Below, one piece after another: positions 34,681 to 44,439 of a stretch of 64,000 bases of DNA. The DNA is taken from the NCBI GenBank assembly GCA_934320845.1, contig CAKRFU010000004.1, forward strand, positions 98,423-162,422, in the 5' to 3' direction. The position numbers and the translations under genes are program-made. The first letter of the stretch is position 1. The number at the start of each line of letters is the position of its first letter. Under the pieces are notes generated by a model, which did not search any database, had not been told where the DNA came from, and worked only from the letters and a program-made list of their open reading frames with translations. The stretch comes from an uncultured Lachnospiraceae bacterium (lineage in GTDB: Bacteria > Bacillota > Clostridia > Lachnospirales > Lachnospiraceae).

Positions 34681-35373
34681 TCAGATTGAATAATCTCTTT
34701 CTCCAAAAATTCCGGTACCTACTCGTACTAATGTAGCGCCCTCTTCTACAGCTACTTCATAATCGCCAGTCATTCCCATAGAAAGAATATCCATGCTAAC
34801 ATTATCAATGTTTTTATTATTTATGTCAACCGACAAAGCTTTTAATTCTTTAAAAATATTTCGATTTTCTTCAGCATTTTCGACATATGGTGCAATTGTC
34901 ATAAGTCCTTTTATTCTTATGTGCTCAAACTTTGCTACATCCCTTATAAGCTGCTCGACTTCTTCAGTTTTCAGACCAAATTTTGATTCCTCATGAGCAA
35001 CATTCACTTCAATAAGTATATCTGATATAAGATTTTTTTTTGCACTCTCTTTCTCTATTGCCTCTGCCAGATGAAATGAATCGACTGAGTGAATAAGAGC
35101 TGCACGACCCACAACATATTTGACTTTGTTGGTTTGTAAGTGACCGATAAAATGCCATCTAATGTCATCCGCAAGGGCATCGTGTTTCTCTTTCATCTCC
35201 TGAGCTTTATTTTCACCAAAATCTCTTTTTCCTGCTTCATATGCTTCTACAATCATTTCCATAGGCTTTGTTTTGCTTACGGCAATAAGTGTAACATCTT
35301 CTCTTTTTCTTCCAACTCTCTCACAGGCTGCTGTAATATTTTGCTCAACCTTCTGTAAATTTTCCTTTACCAT
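34681..35373 (-). CDS. PLP homeostasis protein (YggS family)
   Basis: This 230-residue YggS/PLPBP protein binds pyridoxal phosphate and keeps free PLP in balance; it has no known catalytic reaction. The PLP lysine is in LIAVSKTKPMEMI; other marks are DFGENKAQEM, WHFIGHLQTNK and LSMGMTGDYEVAVEEG. It stands beside sepF in many Bacillota. GGAGG lies nine bases before the ATG. Confidence 0.95.
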   Translation of the reverse strand: MVKENLQKVEQNITAACERVGRKREDVTLIAVSKTKPMEMIVEAYEAGKRDFGENKAQEMKEKHDALADDIRWHFIGHLQTNKVKYVVGRAALIHSVDSFHLAEAIEKESAKKNLISDILIEVNVAHEESKFGLKTEEVEQLIRDVAKFEHIRIKGLMTIAPYVENAEENRNIFKELKALSVDINNKNIDNVSMDILSMGMTGDYEVAVEEGATLVRVGTGIFGERDYSI

Positions 35374-35406
35374 ATCTATATACCTCCATATTTTGAGTAT
35401 TTATAA

Positions 35407-36801
35407 TCAGATTATTTCATTTTCATTTATCAAATCAGGATTTAAAATTATATGGTCATATATTTGCAAACCATATAGTGCATCCTCTGTCACAATGGCA
35501 TATTCTGAGTTTGAATATTTAATATCAACACGTTTGAAATTGCAATAACCATCATTACAACAATACACGCCATTTAACCATACCGTTCTGCTTAGATTGA
35601 TAGTCTTGCCGTCAGACTCTTCATTTGTAGTAATTATATCTCCTGCCGTAAACAAGGATGCATCTATATAACATTGTTTTTTTTCGTCCCTGTAATAAAC
35701 CTTTGTTTTCTGAAATGTTAGAGATTCGTTGCCGTTTTTATCGTATGTTTTTAACATAACTCCGGTACTGCCATCCTCACCACCGTTGGTTATGTACTCA
35801 CTGGGCACAACAAAAAACTTCTTTTTAATTATGGAAGAAACAGGAACTTTAAGACCGGCTGCCTGTTCAAATTCTAATTTAATATCAAGGTATCTGTCAT
35901 CAATATAATTAAGCATATCTTTTGTGAAACTTAACTTCGCATAATATTGAGAATTTTCCGTAAAGGTTGTTATTTCCGGCGTCATCCGGTTGTTGTCCTT
36001 TTGGATAACAACGGTAACATTGTCTTTTTTATAAAGCTTATCATATTGTTTCTTTGTAATTGGAATGACAACCGACCAGTTATTATTTGTGATTAGCTTA
36101 TAAACCACATCACCCTTTGAAACCTTTTTTATTTGTCTGAGCTGTTTCCAATTATCATTATTATTTTTAAATGTTTTCTCGTTTATCGTATCAATAGTTG
36201 TTTTTTCAAGCCCGTCAACACAAAAAGAAACTATCCCCGACTTTCCCGATTTGACCATATTAAGCGATGCCTGATTATTATTTTTCAAGAGTTTATTTGC
36301 TTTTTTTAATAACCCTGCCGTTGTCATCTTCAAAAGAGAATTTTCAAGATTGTATCTGAAATGTTCAATTTTATTATAGTCAGACAGCTTGAATCCGGCT
36401 CTGTATTCTGATATGGCAGAGCGAATAATCTTAGTATCAGATTCAGACAAAGAATAGTTGTCCGCCCCAACGTTATCAAGTTCCTCATTAAAAAGTCCCG
36501 AACTGTCAGTTGAGTATACTGTTGTATTTACACCTACATATGAACCTTCTGCAACATAATAGTTTATATATCCGGATGTTTTAGCTCTAACAAGCTTTTC
36601 ATCTCTTAAAATAATTCCCTTTATCGTATCATCGTTTGCAAGCTTATTTTGTGTAACTTCGTATATTGATATATTATCGCTTTGCAAAGACTGCACAAAT
36701 AACACCAAAATATATATTGCAAATAATATAAGAACTATTCCGGCAAACGGATTTTGATGTTTTTTCATTTTTATAACATTGTCTTTTTTTCTACTGCCAG
36801 C
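35407..36801 (-). CDS. HlyD-like membrane-anchored protein
   Basis: This 464-residue protein has one N-terminal membrane span (FAGIVLILFAIYILVLFV) and an outer region with a biotinyl-lipoyl-like hairpin (ILRDEKLVRAKTSGYINYYV, AEGSYVGVNTTVYS) and a coiled stretch, as in membrane-fusion proteins. No pump gene is adjacent, so export of a substrate is not shown. I prefer the TTG at 36801, seven bases after GGAGGA; the in-frame ATG at 36831 lies upstream of that site. It lies between comEC and yggS. Confidence 0.75.
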   Translation of the reverse strand, partial: AGSRKKDNVIKMKKHQNPFAGIVLILFAIYILVLFVQSLQSDNISIYEVTQNKLANDDTIKGIILRDEKLVRAKTSGYINYYVAEGSYVGVNTTVYSTDSSGLFNEELDNVGADNYSLSESDTKIIRSAISEYRAGFKLSDYNKIEHFRYNLENSLLKMTTAGLLKKANKLLKNNNQASLNMVKSGKSGIVSFCVDGLEKTTIDTINEKTFKNNNDNWKQLRQIKKVSKGDVVYKLITNNNWSVVIPITKKQYDKLYKKDNVTVVIQKDNNRMTPEITTFTENSQYYAKLSFTKDMLNYIDDRYLDIKLEFEQAAGLKVPVSSIIKKKFFVVPSEYITNGGEDGSTGVMLKTYDKNGNESLTFQKTKVYYRDEKKQCYIDASLFTAGDIITTNEESDGKTINLSRTVWLNGVYCCNDGYCNFKRVDIKYSNSEYAIVTEDALYGLQIYDHIILNPDLINENEII

Positions 36802-36845
36802 CAAAATATATCCTCCCATTGTTCTTATCAACTCTATATATTATA

Positions 36846-39203
36846 TTAAAATTTAATTGGATTGTCTAGTGCAAGTATTACAGCTCCATCCATATCTGTT
36901 CTAAATATTGTCGTATTTATTTTTTTCAGCCTGTCTAAAAGTTCATCATGCGGATGACCGTACCTGTTCTTCTTTCCACATGAAATAACTGCTATATCCG
37001 GTTTTATTCTTTCCAAAAATTCATCGTTTGTTGAATTTTTACTTCCATGATGTGCAACTTTTAAAAGCGTATATGATTTTGGAAACAAATTTCCATATTG
37101 ATTTAATGTTTCAATTACGCTTGTCTCGCCATCTTTTTCAAGGTCACCTGTTAGCAATATACTGTTTGAATTATTTACGATACTGAGAACAGTAGAATAT
37201 GCATTTGCTGAATCGCTGTAATAACCTCTTTCCGGATGAATACATACTATTTCTAAATTTTTATCCCGTATCATATCAAATTTTTTAATATATGAAACTT
37301 TTTTGCAATTTTCTTTTGCAAGCTGCAAAAGTTTTTTATAAGTTTCATCTTTTAACGCTTCATCTGGATCTGGAATCATAAAATTATCAATCTGTATTCT
37401 GTCAGATTTTTTCTGTTCTAAAATTTCAAGTATTCCAGAAACATGGTCACTATCGGAATGTGTGACAATACAGTAATCTATTTTGGTTATCCCATAATAT
37501 TTCAAATAGGGAGTTATAATGTATTTACCTATATTTTTTTTGCTTGAACTTCCCCCATCAATCATGTATACCCTGCCACTTTCACTTTTCACTATTATAC
37601 AGTCGCCCTGCCCAATATCAAGAAAACTAATATCAGCATTTTTGTTTCTTACGGGTGTAAGTATAAATACAAGAAGCAATAAAACTTCCAGACAAATAAA
37701 TATTGTTTTATTCTTTATTTTTCGTGACGCATTTATAATATAACTATACAGTCCGGTCTTTATTGTATAATTTGTATATAAAAGCATTTCCATTTTATAG
37801 AAAATAAAAATAACCGAGATTATAACAAAATAATATATAAATAATTTGCGCCCGTCAGGTCTGCCGGTAACTATTATATGAAAAGGAAAACCATTAAATA
37901 ATGTACACGACTTTTCAAATATGTTCAAAATTATATAGACAATTCCTAAGAAAAATTTCCCGACAGGCAAAAAAAGCAATCCCAAAATGCCACCTATGGC
38001 ACCAAATATTACCAAGATGTTTGAAAGCGGCAATATTATTAAATTAAGAATAAGTCCATATATTGGTGTTTCATAATAAAAATAAAGAATTACAGGGAGA
38101 GTGAAAAATTGTATTGAAAAACTCATAAGTAACGATTTTCTGATTTCAATCCGTATATAGTCAAAGAATTTTTCTTTGTTTTTATGTGTCATCAGTTTAT
38201 CATCCACTATGACATACTTTTCAAGGAAAGGATATACAACTGCAATAGCTATTATTGCACAATAAGAAAGCAAGAAGCTGCACGAAAAAAGTGCATTAGG
38301 TTTTTGTACTACAATCAAAACAGCACTCACTGACATCGCAGAAAGCATATCATAACTCCTGCCATTTATTTGTGCGGCAAGTGCAAACAACATCATTATA
38401 ACTGCTCTGCTTGTAGAAACTCCAAAACCTGTCATTGATCCGTAAAAAAGCAAAAAAAATACAATAATAATAACTGCAGCTTTTTCATTTACTTTTAATT
38501 TAAACAACAGTTTTTTTAAGCCCATACATAGAATAGTCACATGCAGCCCGCTTATTGCAAGCAGATGCCCTATACCGTTTTGTCTGTAAAGCTCTTTTAC
38601 ATCCTCATCTATAATACTTTTATCACCTAACAGCATCGCACAAATAGTTCCGGCTTCTTTCTCAGGCAGACATTTTATGTAGACCTTTTTAATATTGTCA
38701 CGCAATTGAAAGAGAAAAGTTTTTATCACATTATTTTTCGTATTGACAATATTTATGTTTTCCTCTGAACAAACAGCCATATAATAAATCTTTTTCTCGC
38801 AATAATATTGTCTCAAATCAAATTCACCGGGATTTGTCGCTGATTTTATATTCATAAGTTCTGCCTGACTGTTTATTAGATTGCCGGGTTTTATATTTTT
38901 CGGAATATCATTGACATAAATTATTATTGCTGGTAAATATGCATTCTTTGGTATATTTAAGTTATCTGATGAATTTTCATTTAATCTGACATGTTTAAGT
39001 ATTATACTGTCTGAACTTTCGCCTTCCAGTGATGATTCAAATTCACCACTTATATTCACTGAAATTTTTTCGTAATTTTTGAGCAAATCGTCAAATATAT
39101 ACCGTTTTTTATATGTTTGCTCTCCTGACAGTATGTCAAAAATTAGATATAATATTAAAAGAACAATGGCAACCCACACAGCCGGCCGCCTTATAACAAA
39201 CAC
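36846..39203 (-). CDS. comEC: ComEC/Rec2 DNA-uptake channel
   Basis: ComEC forms the membrane channel for single-stranded DNA entry. The 785-residue protein has the competence core with many membrane spans (about 200-480; GIGHLLAISGLHVTILCMGL) and a C-terminal metallo-beta-lactamase domain (about 530-780) with DIGQGDCIIVKS, THSDSDHVSG and VAHHGSKNSTNDEF, a likely nuclease. The start is uncertain: the GTG at 39203 overlaps GGAGG, while a GTG at 39179 has AAGGCGG before it. It lies four bases past the GerMN gene. Confidence 0.92.
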   Translation of the reverse strand: MFVIRRPAVWVAIVLLILYLIFDILSGEQTYKKRYIFDDLLKNYEKISVNISGEFESSLEGESSDSIILKHVRLNENSSDNLNIPKNAYLPAIIIYVNDIPKNIKPGNLINSQAELMNIKSATNPGEFDLRQYYCEKKIYYMAVCSEENINIVNTKNNVIKTFLFQLRDNIKKVYIKCLPEKEAGTICAMLLGDKSIIDEDVKELYRQNGIGHLLAISGLHVTILCMGLKKLLFKLKVNEKAAVIIIVFFLLFYGSMTGFGVSTSRAVIMMLFALAAQINGRSYDMLSAMSVSAVLIVVQKPNALFSCSFLLSYCAIIAIAVVYPFLEKYVIVDDKLMTHKNKEKFFDYIRIEIRKSLLMSFSIQFFTLPVILYFYYETPIYGLILNLIILPLSNILVIFGAIGGILGLLFLPVGKFFLGIVYIILNIFEKSCTLFNGFPFHIIVTGRPDGRKLFIYYFVIISVIFIFYKMEMLLYTNYTIKTGLYSYIINASRKIKNKTIFICLEVLLLLVFILTPVRNKNADISFLDIGQGDCIIVKSESGRVYMIDGGSSSKKNIGKYIITPYLKYYGITKIDYCIVTHSDSDHVSGILEILEQKKSDRIQIDNFMIPDPDEALKDETYKKLLQLAKENCKKVSYIKKFDMIRDKNLEIVCIHPERGYYSDSANAYSTVLSIVNNSNSILLTGDLEKDGETSVIETLNQYGNLFPKSYTLLKVAHHGSKNSTNDEFLERIKPDIAVISCGKKNRYGHPHDELLDRLKKINTTIFRTDMDGAVILALDNPIKF

Positions 39204-39207
39204 CTCC

Positions 39208-40188
39208 TTATTTACTCTCCTTGACTAAATCAAGATCTCTCTCAAATGTTTCTCCAAAGTTTATATTTTGATTATATTTAAGTACCTGTTCTCCATCAAT
39301 ACTAAATTGTACCTTGTTTACTGACGGAAGTTCAACAAGTGTATTTACAACCGAGTAAATTGCAACATAATCAGTTATATTATCCTCTTTATTTAAAAAT
39401 TCTTTTGAAAAGTCTATATAACATGTATTCTCTTTAACAGTCACCTTGTTTAAAACAGTGCCTTTGGGGATTGTCGGCAATACATTGTTTTTAGAAACGC
39501 CCTCGATAGTATAAGGTCCGCTTATCAATTGTTCTATTGCAAGCTGTTCAAGTGGAATAGTTGCATTGTAAGTTATGTCAACAGGGATAGCGACGAGAGC
39601 TTTTCCCGTATTATCTGAAAAATATACATTGAGCGTTGTTTTTTGTTTATAATCGCCTACACTGCCTGTATTGTCAATAAATGAATCCGATGTCATTATA
39701 CCAATAGGTTCCATATTTGAATCAGTCAAAGGTTGACCCGAAACATAAAATTGTACCCCTCTTATTCCCTTTATCTGTGAAAGTGTCTTTACTATTGCTG
39801 CTCTTCTTAATATTTCAGCAACACCCGTATAGTTTCCATATGCAGCATTAAAATATAATGATAACTCTCCCGATGAATTTATGTCAAAACTGTCAACCTT
39901 TACATCATCAGGAATAGCCTTTTTCATATTTATATCGTTCGGCTCTTTACTCATTTTAGATATAAATCTTTTAATGAGTACATCTGTTTTACCTTTTAGG
40001 GGAATTGAACATTTTTCATACATTATTTTCTTCTCGGTTGCATCAAGTCCGTATATATAATATCCGTTATATTTTTCTTTTTTACCGCATCCTGTTAACA
40101 AAAATGCTATGAATACAATCAAAAAGATTGCTGCCGTGAAGAAATGTTTTATTTGCCTATTAAAGATATTTTTTTCTTTTATATTCAT
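39208..40188 (-). CDS. GerMN-domain lipoprotein
   Basis: The 326-residue protein has a lipoprotein signal (IVFIAFLLTGCGKKEK, cysteine near residue 34) and two GerMN domains, about 80-175 and 195-305, as in Bacillus GerM and in proteins paired with sensor kinases (LpqB-like). It should sit outside the cell on a lipid anchor and may modulate the kinase encoded just upstream. I chose the ATG at 40188 because GAGAGGAAAT precedes it; the in-frame ATG at 40215 lacks a site. Two-component neighbour order is typical. Confidence 0.85.
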   Translation of the reverse strand: MNIKEKNIFNRQIKHFFTAAIFLIVFIAFLLTGCGKKEKYNGYYIYGLDATEKKIMYEKCSIPLKGKTDVLIKRFISKMSKEPNDINMKKAIPDDVKVDSFDINSSGELSLYFNAAYGNYTGVAEILRRAAIVKTLSQIKGIRGVQFYVSGQPLTDSNMEPIGIMTSDSFIDNTGSVGDYKQKTTLNVYFSDNTGKALVAIPVDITYNATIPLEQLAIEQLISGPYTIEGVSKNNVLPTIPKGTVLNKVTVKENTCYIDFSKEFLNKEDNITDYVAIYSVVNTLVELPSVNKVQFSIDGEQVLKYNQNINFGETFERDLDLVKESK

Positions 40189-40211
40189 ATTTCCTCTCTT
40201 TTCAATTATGA

Positions 40212-41645
40212 TCATTGCATATAGTTAAGCGGAATTCTTACTGTAAAGGTTGTACCCTCTTTCTCTTTACTGTAAACCTTAATAGAACCTCTATGCAAAA
40301 GTATTGCGCTTCTTGTAATCGCAAGACCAAGTCCGGTACCTCCGGTCGCTCTTGACCTTGCCTTATCTACTCTGAAAAATCTCTCAAATACGCTGTCTAA
40401 TGAATCCTCCGGTATACCCACCCCTGAATCCTGTACTGTCACATAGAAAAATTTGTGGTCTGCATTTAATGTTACTTTTACCCAGCCGTCATCATAATTG
40501 TACTTTATCGCATTTTCTACAAGATTGTTTAATGCCATAGACAATTTTACTTCGTCTACATCAGCCATAACCGGTCTGAAACTTTCAAATATAAGTTCAA
40601 TATTTCTTTCTGCGGCGATGGGTCTCAATCTCTTTAAAAGCTGTTCTATAAGCTCATTTATACTTATATTTGAGATAACTATCTTTGCCGTATTCTGGTC
40701 AAGTTTAACCATAGAAAGCAAGTCATTTATTATTTGTGTCATTCTTTCTATTTCGGTTGTTATATCTCCCAAAAATTCTCTGTATATCTCTTCAGGCATA
40801 CCTTCCTGAGAAAGCAGTGAATCCGATAAAACTTTCATTGATGCAAGAGGTGTTTTTAATTCATGTGACACATTTGAAACAAACTCCTGTCTTGAATTTT
40901 CCTGATTTTGTATAACTTCTATCATTTTATTGAATGAATCCGTAATTTTATGAAGCTCGGAATATCCATGCATGTCCAGCTTTACCGCCATATTTCCTTT
41001 GGAAATTTCATTTATCGAATCAGTTAATTTGTTTAATGGTGTTGTCAAAAAGATTGAATATCCAAACGATATCAGCATAATTATAAGAACTATTGCACAA
41101 ATTGCAAAAATAACTTTTCTTGTAACTGCTTTAGATATTGATTGTATATTTTTTGTAGAATAACTTATTATAATCGCACCTGTAGTTTCGTTCGTTATCG
41201 GGTCTACTATCGGCATTGTCAACTGCATGTAATCTCCTAAGTTATTGACGTATTTTCCTGAATCATCTGAAAAACATTTGATAACTTCGGTTGATACCAT
41301 CGTTTTTCCGTTTTCTATATTGTAGGTATCTCTAACCACTTTCAAATCTTTATTGACAAGAATAATCCTGCCCTGATAAACATTTGCAACTTCTTCTGTC
41401 TCATTTTCAACTTCGCTTGATTCCTGTCCTGACAGATAACCTGATGAAGTAACAAGATTTGAAATCACTGTTCCGTATGACTGCAATTCATCAGTTCGCT
41501 GTGATATCAATTGTGAATGATATTCATTGGTTATTAAATTGAATAGGAAAATGATAGGTAATATTCCCAAACACAACAAAATAAAAAACATTTGGGTTCT
41601 CATTCCACGCAGATTATATATAAAATCAGACCATAACTTTTTCAC
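40212..41645 (-). CDS. Sensor histidine kinase
   Basis: The 477-residue kinase has two membrane spans (about 18-38 and 177-200) around a Cache-like outer domain, a HAMP domain (200-252), HisKA with the phospho-acceptor His261 in FVSNVSHELKTPLAS, and an HATPase domain (365-475) with NLVENAIKYN, DSGVGIPEDSL and GGTGLGLAI. It phosphorylates the regulator encoded 37 bases upstream. The signal is unknown; position next to a GerMN lipoprotein suggests an envelope signal. The start is a GTG at 41645. Confidence 0.93.
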   Translation of the reverse strand: MKKLWSDFIYNLRGMRTQMFFILLCLGILPIIFLFNLITNEYHSQLISQRTDELQSYGTVISNLVTSSGYLSGQESSEVENETEEVANVYQGRIILVNKDLKVVRDTYNIENGKTMVSTEVIKCFSDDSGKYVNNLGDYMQLTMPIVDPITNETTGAIIISYSTKNIQSISKAVTRKVIFAICAIVLIIMLISFGYSIFLTTPLNKLTDSINEISKGNMAVKLDMHGYSELHKITDSFNKMIEVIQNQENSRQEFVSNVSHELKTPLASMKVLSDSLLSQEGMPEEIYREFLGDITTEIERMTQIINDLLSMVKLDQNTAKIVISNISINELIEQLLKRLRPIAAERNIELIFESFRPVMADVDEVKLSMALNNLVENAIKYNYDDGWVKVTLNADHKFFYVTVQDSGVGIPEDSLDSVFERFFRVDKARSRATGGTGLGLAITRSAILLHRGSIKVYSKEKEGTTFTVRIPLNYMQ

Positions 41646-41682
41646 AGCAGCCCCCGAAAATTCATTAAAAATTTATCTGTAA

Positions 41683-42369
41683 TTATTTTTGGAAATAGTA
41701 TCCGACGCCCCATTTTGTATGAATATATTTTGGATTGCTTGGAGTATCTTCAATTTTTTCTCTTAATCGTCTGATATGAACATCTACTGTCCTGACATCT
41801 CCCGGATAATCGTATCCCCATACTGTGTTAAGCAGCTCTTCACGGCTGTATACCTTGTTTGGATGAAGCATAAGTAATTCAAGAAGATCAAATTCTTTAG
41901 CTGTAAGATTTACCTCTTCGTCATTTATATATCCTCTTCTGCTGTCAAGGTCTATACTAAGACCATTGTAGGAGTATGTCTTCTGAACTTCTGTCTGTTC
42001 TTTGCTTGAACTTCTTCTTATAATAGCCTTTATCCTTGCTTTCACTTCAAGTATGTTAAACGGTTTGGTAATATAATCATCCGCACCGTATTCTAAACCA
42101 AGAATTTTGTCCATATCATCACCTTTTGCTGTGAGCATTATAATAGGCACATCGGAAAACTCTCTTATCTGCTGGCAGACTTCAAAACCGTCATGTATCG
42201 GCAGCATAACATCAAGAAGAATTATATCGTATTTATTATTTGTGGCTAAATCTATGGCTTCTTGTCCATCATAAGCACAATCAACCTGCATGCCATCCTG
42301 TTCAAGACTGAATCTGATTCCCTTTACAATTAATTTTTCATCGTCAACTACCAATACTTTTTTTGCCAT
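41683..42369 (-). CDS. OmpR-family response regulator
   Basis: The 228-residue regulator has a receiver domain (VLVVDDEKLIVKGIR, phospho-aspartate in IILLDVMLP, lysine in YITKPFN) and an OmpR-type winged-helix DNA-binding domain (EVNLTAKEFDLLELLMLHPN, GDVRTVDVHIRRLREKIE). It pairs with the downstream kinase. WalR and PhoP are close relatives, but neither assignment can be settled. It follows comEA by 23 bases, so control of competence genes is possible. Confidence 0.94.
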   Translation of the reverse strand: MAKKVLVVDDEKLIVKGIRFSLEQDGMQVDCAYDGQEAIDLATNNKYDIILLDVMLPIHDGFEVCQQIREFSDVPIIMLTAKGDDMDKILGLEYGADDYITKPFNILEVKARIKAIIRRSSSKEQTEVQKTYSYNGLSIDLDSRRGYINDEEVNLTAKEFDLLELLMLHPNKVYSREELLNTVWGYDYPGDVRTVDVHIRRLREKIEDTPSNPKYIHTKWGVGYYFQK

Positions 42370-42392
42370 GACTAATCCCTCTTTCTATTCCT

Positions 42393-43052
42393 CTATACAC
42401 ATATTTTATTTTTAATTTTATTAAAAATTCCCTCTTTTATGCCTGAAATTTTCATGATGTCAGATACATCTTTAAATGTGCCGTTTGTCTCCCGGTATTC
42501 TATAATTGCATCGGCTCTGCTTTGCCCTATTCCTGACAGCGAAGTAAGTTCGGGTGCAGATGCAGTATTTATATTTACAAGTCCGTCTGTTTCTGATTTG
42601 GATTCTACTTCTGTCTGCCGTGTCACTTTGTTTGAAAATTTCTTTTTATACTGTTTCAATGTCGGTATATTTATCTGTTCTCCGTCTACAAGCAATCTTG
42701 CCTGATTTACAGCTGTTTCTACCGCTCCTTTTTTGAAACCTTTTGCTGCTTTTACGGCATCACATACACGGCTGTCTGTGCCAAACTCATATACACCCGG
42801 CTTTTTCACTGCACCACATATGTAAACAACAATTTTGCTGTTTTCACTATCCGATTTTATATCTTTTGATGAAGTCTGTAATTTATTATCCTGAACAGTA
42901 TCGTAACTTTGTATAGACGAATTAAATTCATTAGTCCCCGTGTTTTTTTCAGATATATATTTTCCTATAGAATCAGAACTCATATACAATATGCCTGACA
43001 GTACAATAAATAAACCACATATTATCAATATAATTTTTTTGTTTTTATTCAT
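42393..43052 (-). CDS. comEA: ComEA-type DNA receptor
   Basis: ComEA binds incoming DNA outside the membrane and passes it to ComEC. The 219-residue protein has an N-terminal anchor (residues 6-26), a SLBB domain (about 75-125, VVYICGAVKKPGVYEF) and a C-terminal helix-hairpin-helix pair (VNINTASAPELTSLSGIGQS, DIMKISGIKEG). AAGGGAGG precedes the ATG. It starts the leftward block; comEC lies three genes on. Confidence 0.92.
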   Translation of the reverse strand: MNKNKKIILIICGLFIVLSGILYMSSDSIGKYISEKNTGTNEFNSSIQSYDTVQDNKLQTSSKDIKSDSENSKIVVYICGAVKKPGVYEFGTDSRVCDAVKAAKGFKKGAVETAVNQARLLVDGEQINIPTLKQYKKKFSNKVTRQTEVESKSETDGLVNINTASAPELTSLSGIGQSRADAIIEYRETNGTFKDVSDIMKISGIKEGIFNKIKNKICV

Positions 43053-43172
43053 GAAAAACCTCCCTTTTCACACTATCAGGAGATTTCCAAATGTTTATAG
43101 TAAAAAATGCCAGTGTGCTGCAGTTTATCTATCTAAATAAAACTTAAACACACTAGCAATATTTTAAACAAT

Positions 43173-43189
43173 TTGTAATATTATTACAA
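43173..43189. promoter_or_regulatory. Palindrome upstream of comEA
   Basis: TTGTAATA-T-TATTACAA, eight-base perfect arms around one base, about 120 bases before comEA and 60 past the end of argD. It may be an operator for comEA; the protein is unknown. Confidence 0.4.
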
Positions 43190-43248
43190 TAGATACAATG
43201 AACAAAAATCATTAAATTTTTATTACTTTTTTTGATTACTCTGACTTT

Positions 43249-44424
43249 TTAAGCACCGAAGATTTCTTCGAGTTTTTCACACATAATATCAATGTGTTCT
43301 CTCTCTACAACAAGCGGCGGTACAAAACGGATAATACTTGTTCCTGCTGAGATAAGCACAACACCTTTTTTAAGCATCTGTGAAACAACATCCCCTGCCT
43401 GTCCGTATAATTCCATTCCCATCATAAGACCTTTTCCGCGCACATCTTTAATTTTATCAGGAAACTTATCTTTAAGTGCATTAAGTTTTTCACTAAGATA
43501 CGGTGCAATCTCATTAACATGTCCAAGTATGTCATCTTTTTCAAATATCTCAAATACCTTACATACTGCTGCAGTTGCAAGCGGATTGCCACCATATGTT
43601 GTTCCGTGGTCACCAGGACACATTGCATCAGCTACTTCTTTTGTTGCGGCAAATGCTCCGACAGGCACTCCGCATCCAAGTGCTTTTGCTGATGTCATAA
43701 TGTCAGGTTTTACTCCATAATGCTGATAAGTAAACATTTTTCCGGTTCTTCCCATGCCACACTGAATTTCATCAAATATCAGCAATATATCATTTTCATC
43801 ACAGAATTTTCTGAGTCCCTTTATAAACTCATCAGTTGCAGGATAGATTCCTCCCTCGCCCTGGAGAGTTTCAAGTATAACTGCACATGTATCTTTTGTA
43901 GCAAGTTTTTTAACACTTTCGAGATTATTATACTCGGCAAATGAAACACCTCCGATAAGCGGCTCAAAAGGTTCACGGTAATGCTTTGTTCCGGTAACAG
44001 ACAATGCACCCATACTTCTTCCGTGGAATGAATGGTTCATCGCAATTATCTCACCCTTACTGTTTTTATCTTTGTTGTAAGCATATTTTCTGGCAAGTTT
44101 AATTGCTCCCTCTATTGCTTCTGTACCTGAATTTGTAAAAAATACTTTATCCATGCCAGAGGCCTTTGAAAGATATTCTGCCGCCTTGATAGAAGGTTCC
44201 GTGTAATAAAGATTAGATACATGAATAAGCTTGTCAATCTGATTTTTAAGAGCCTGTTTGTATTCTTCATTGCTGTATCCTAACGCTGAAACTGCAATAC
44301 CTGCACCCATGTCAAGATATTTATTGCCTTCATTGTCAAAAAGATACATTCCTTCGCCTTTTTCAAAGATAACACTTCTGTTATATGTATGTATAAAATG
44401 CTTATCAGCTTCCTGTAAATTCAT
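43249..44424 (-). CDS. argD: Acetylornithine aminotransferase
   Basis: ArgD makes N-acetylornithine from the semialdehyde using glutamate and PLP. The 391-residue protein has FFTNSGTEAIEGAIKLARKY, LLIFDEIQCGMGRTGKMF and the PLP lysine in MTSAKALGCGVPVGAF. AGGAGG precedes the ATG. It ends the argC-argB-argD run; argJ is absent from it. No clear terminator was seen downstream. Confidence 0.93.
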   Translation of the reverse strand: MNLQEADKHFIHTYNRSVIFEKGEGMYLFDNEGNKYLDMGAGIAVSALGYSNEEYKQALKNQIDKLIHVSNLYYTEPSIKAAEYLSKASGMDKVFFTNSGTEAIEGAIKLARKYAYNKDKNSKGEIIAMNHSFHGRSMGALSVTGTKHYREPFEPLIGGVSFAEYNNLESVKKLATKDTCAVILETLQGEGGIYPATDEFIKGLRKFCDENDILLIFDEIQCGMGRTGKMFTYQHYGVKPDIMTSAKALGCGVPVGAFAATKEVADAMCPGDHGTTYGGNPLATAAVCKVFEIFEKDDILGHVNEIAPYLSEKLNALKDKFPDKIKDVRGKGLMMGMELYGQAGDVVSQMLKKGVVLISAGTSIIRFVPPLVVEREHIDIMCEKLEEIFGA

Positions 44425-44439
44425 ATATTTATTAACCTC

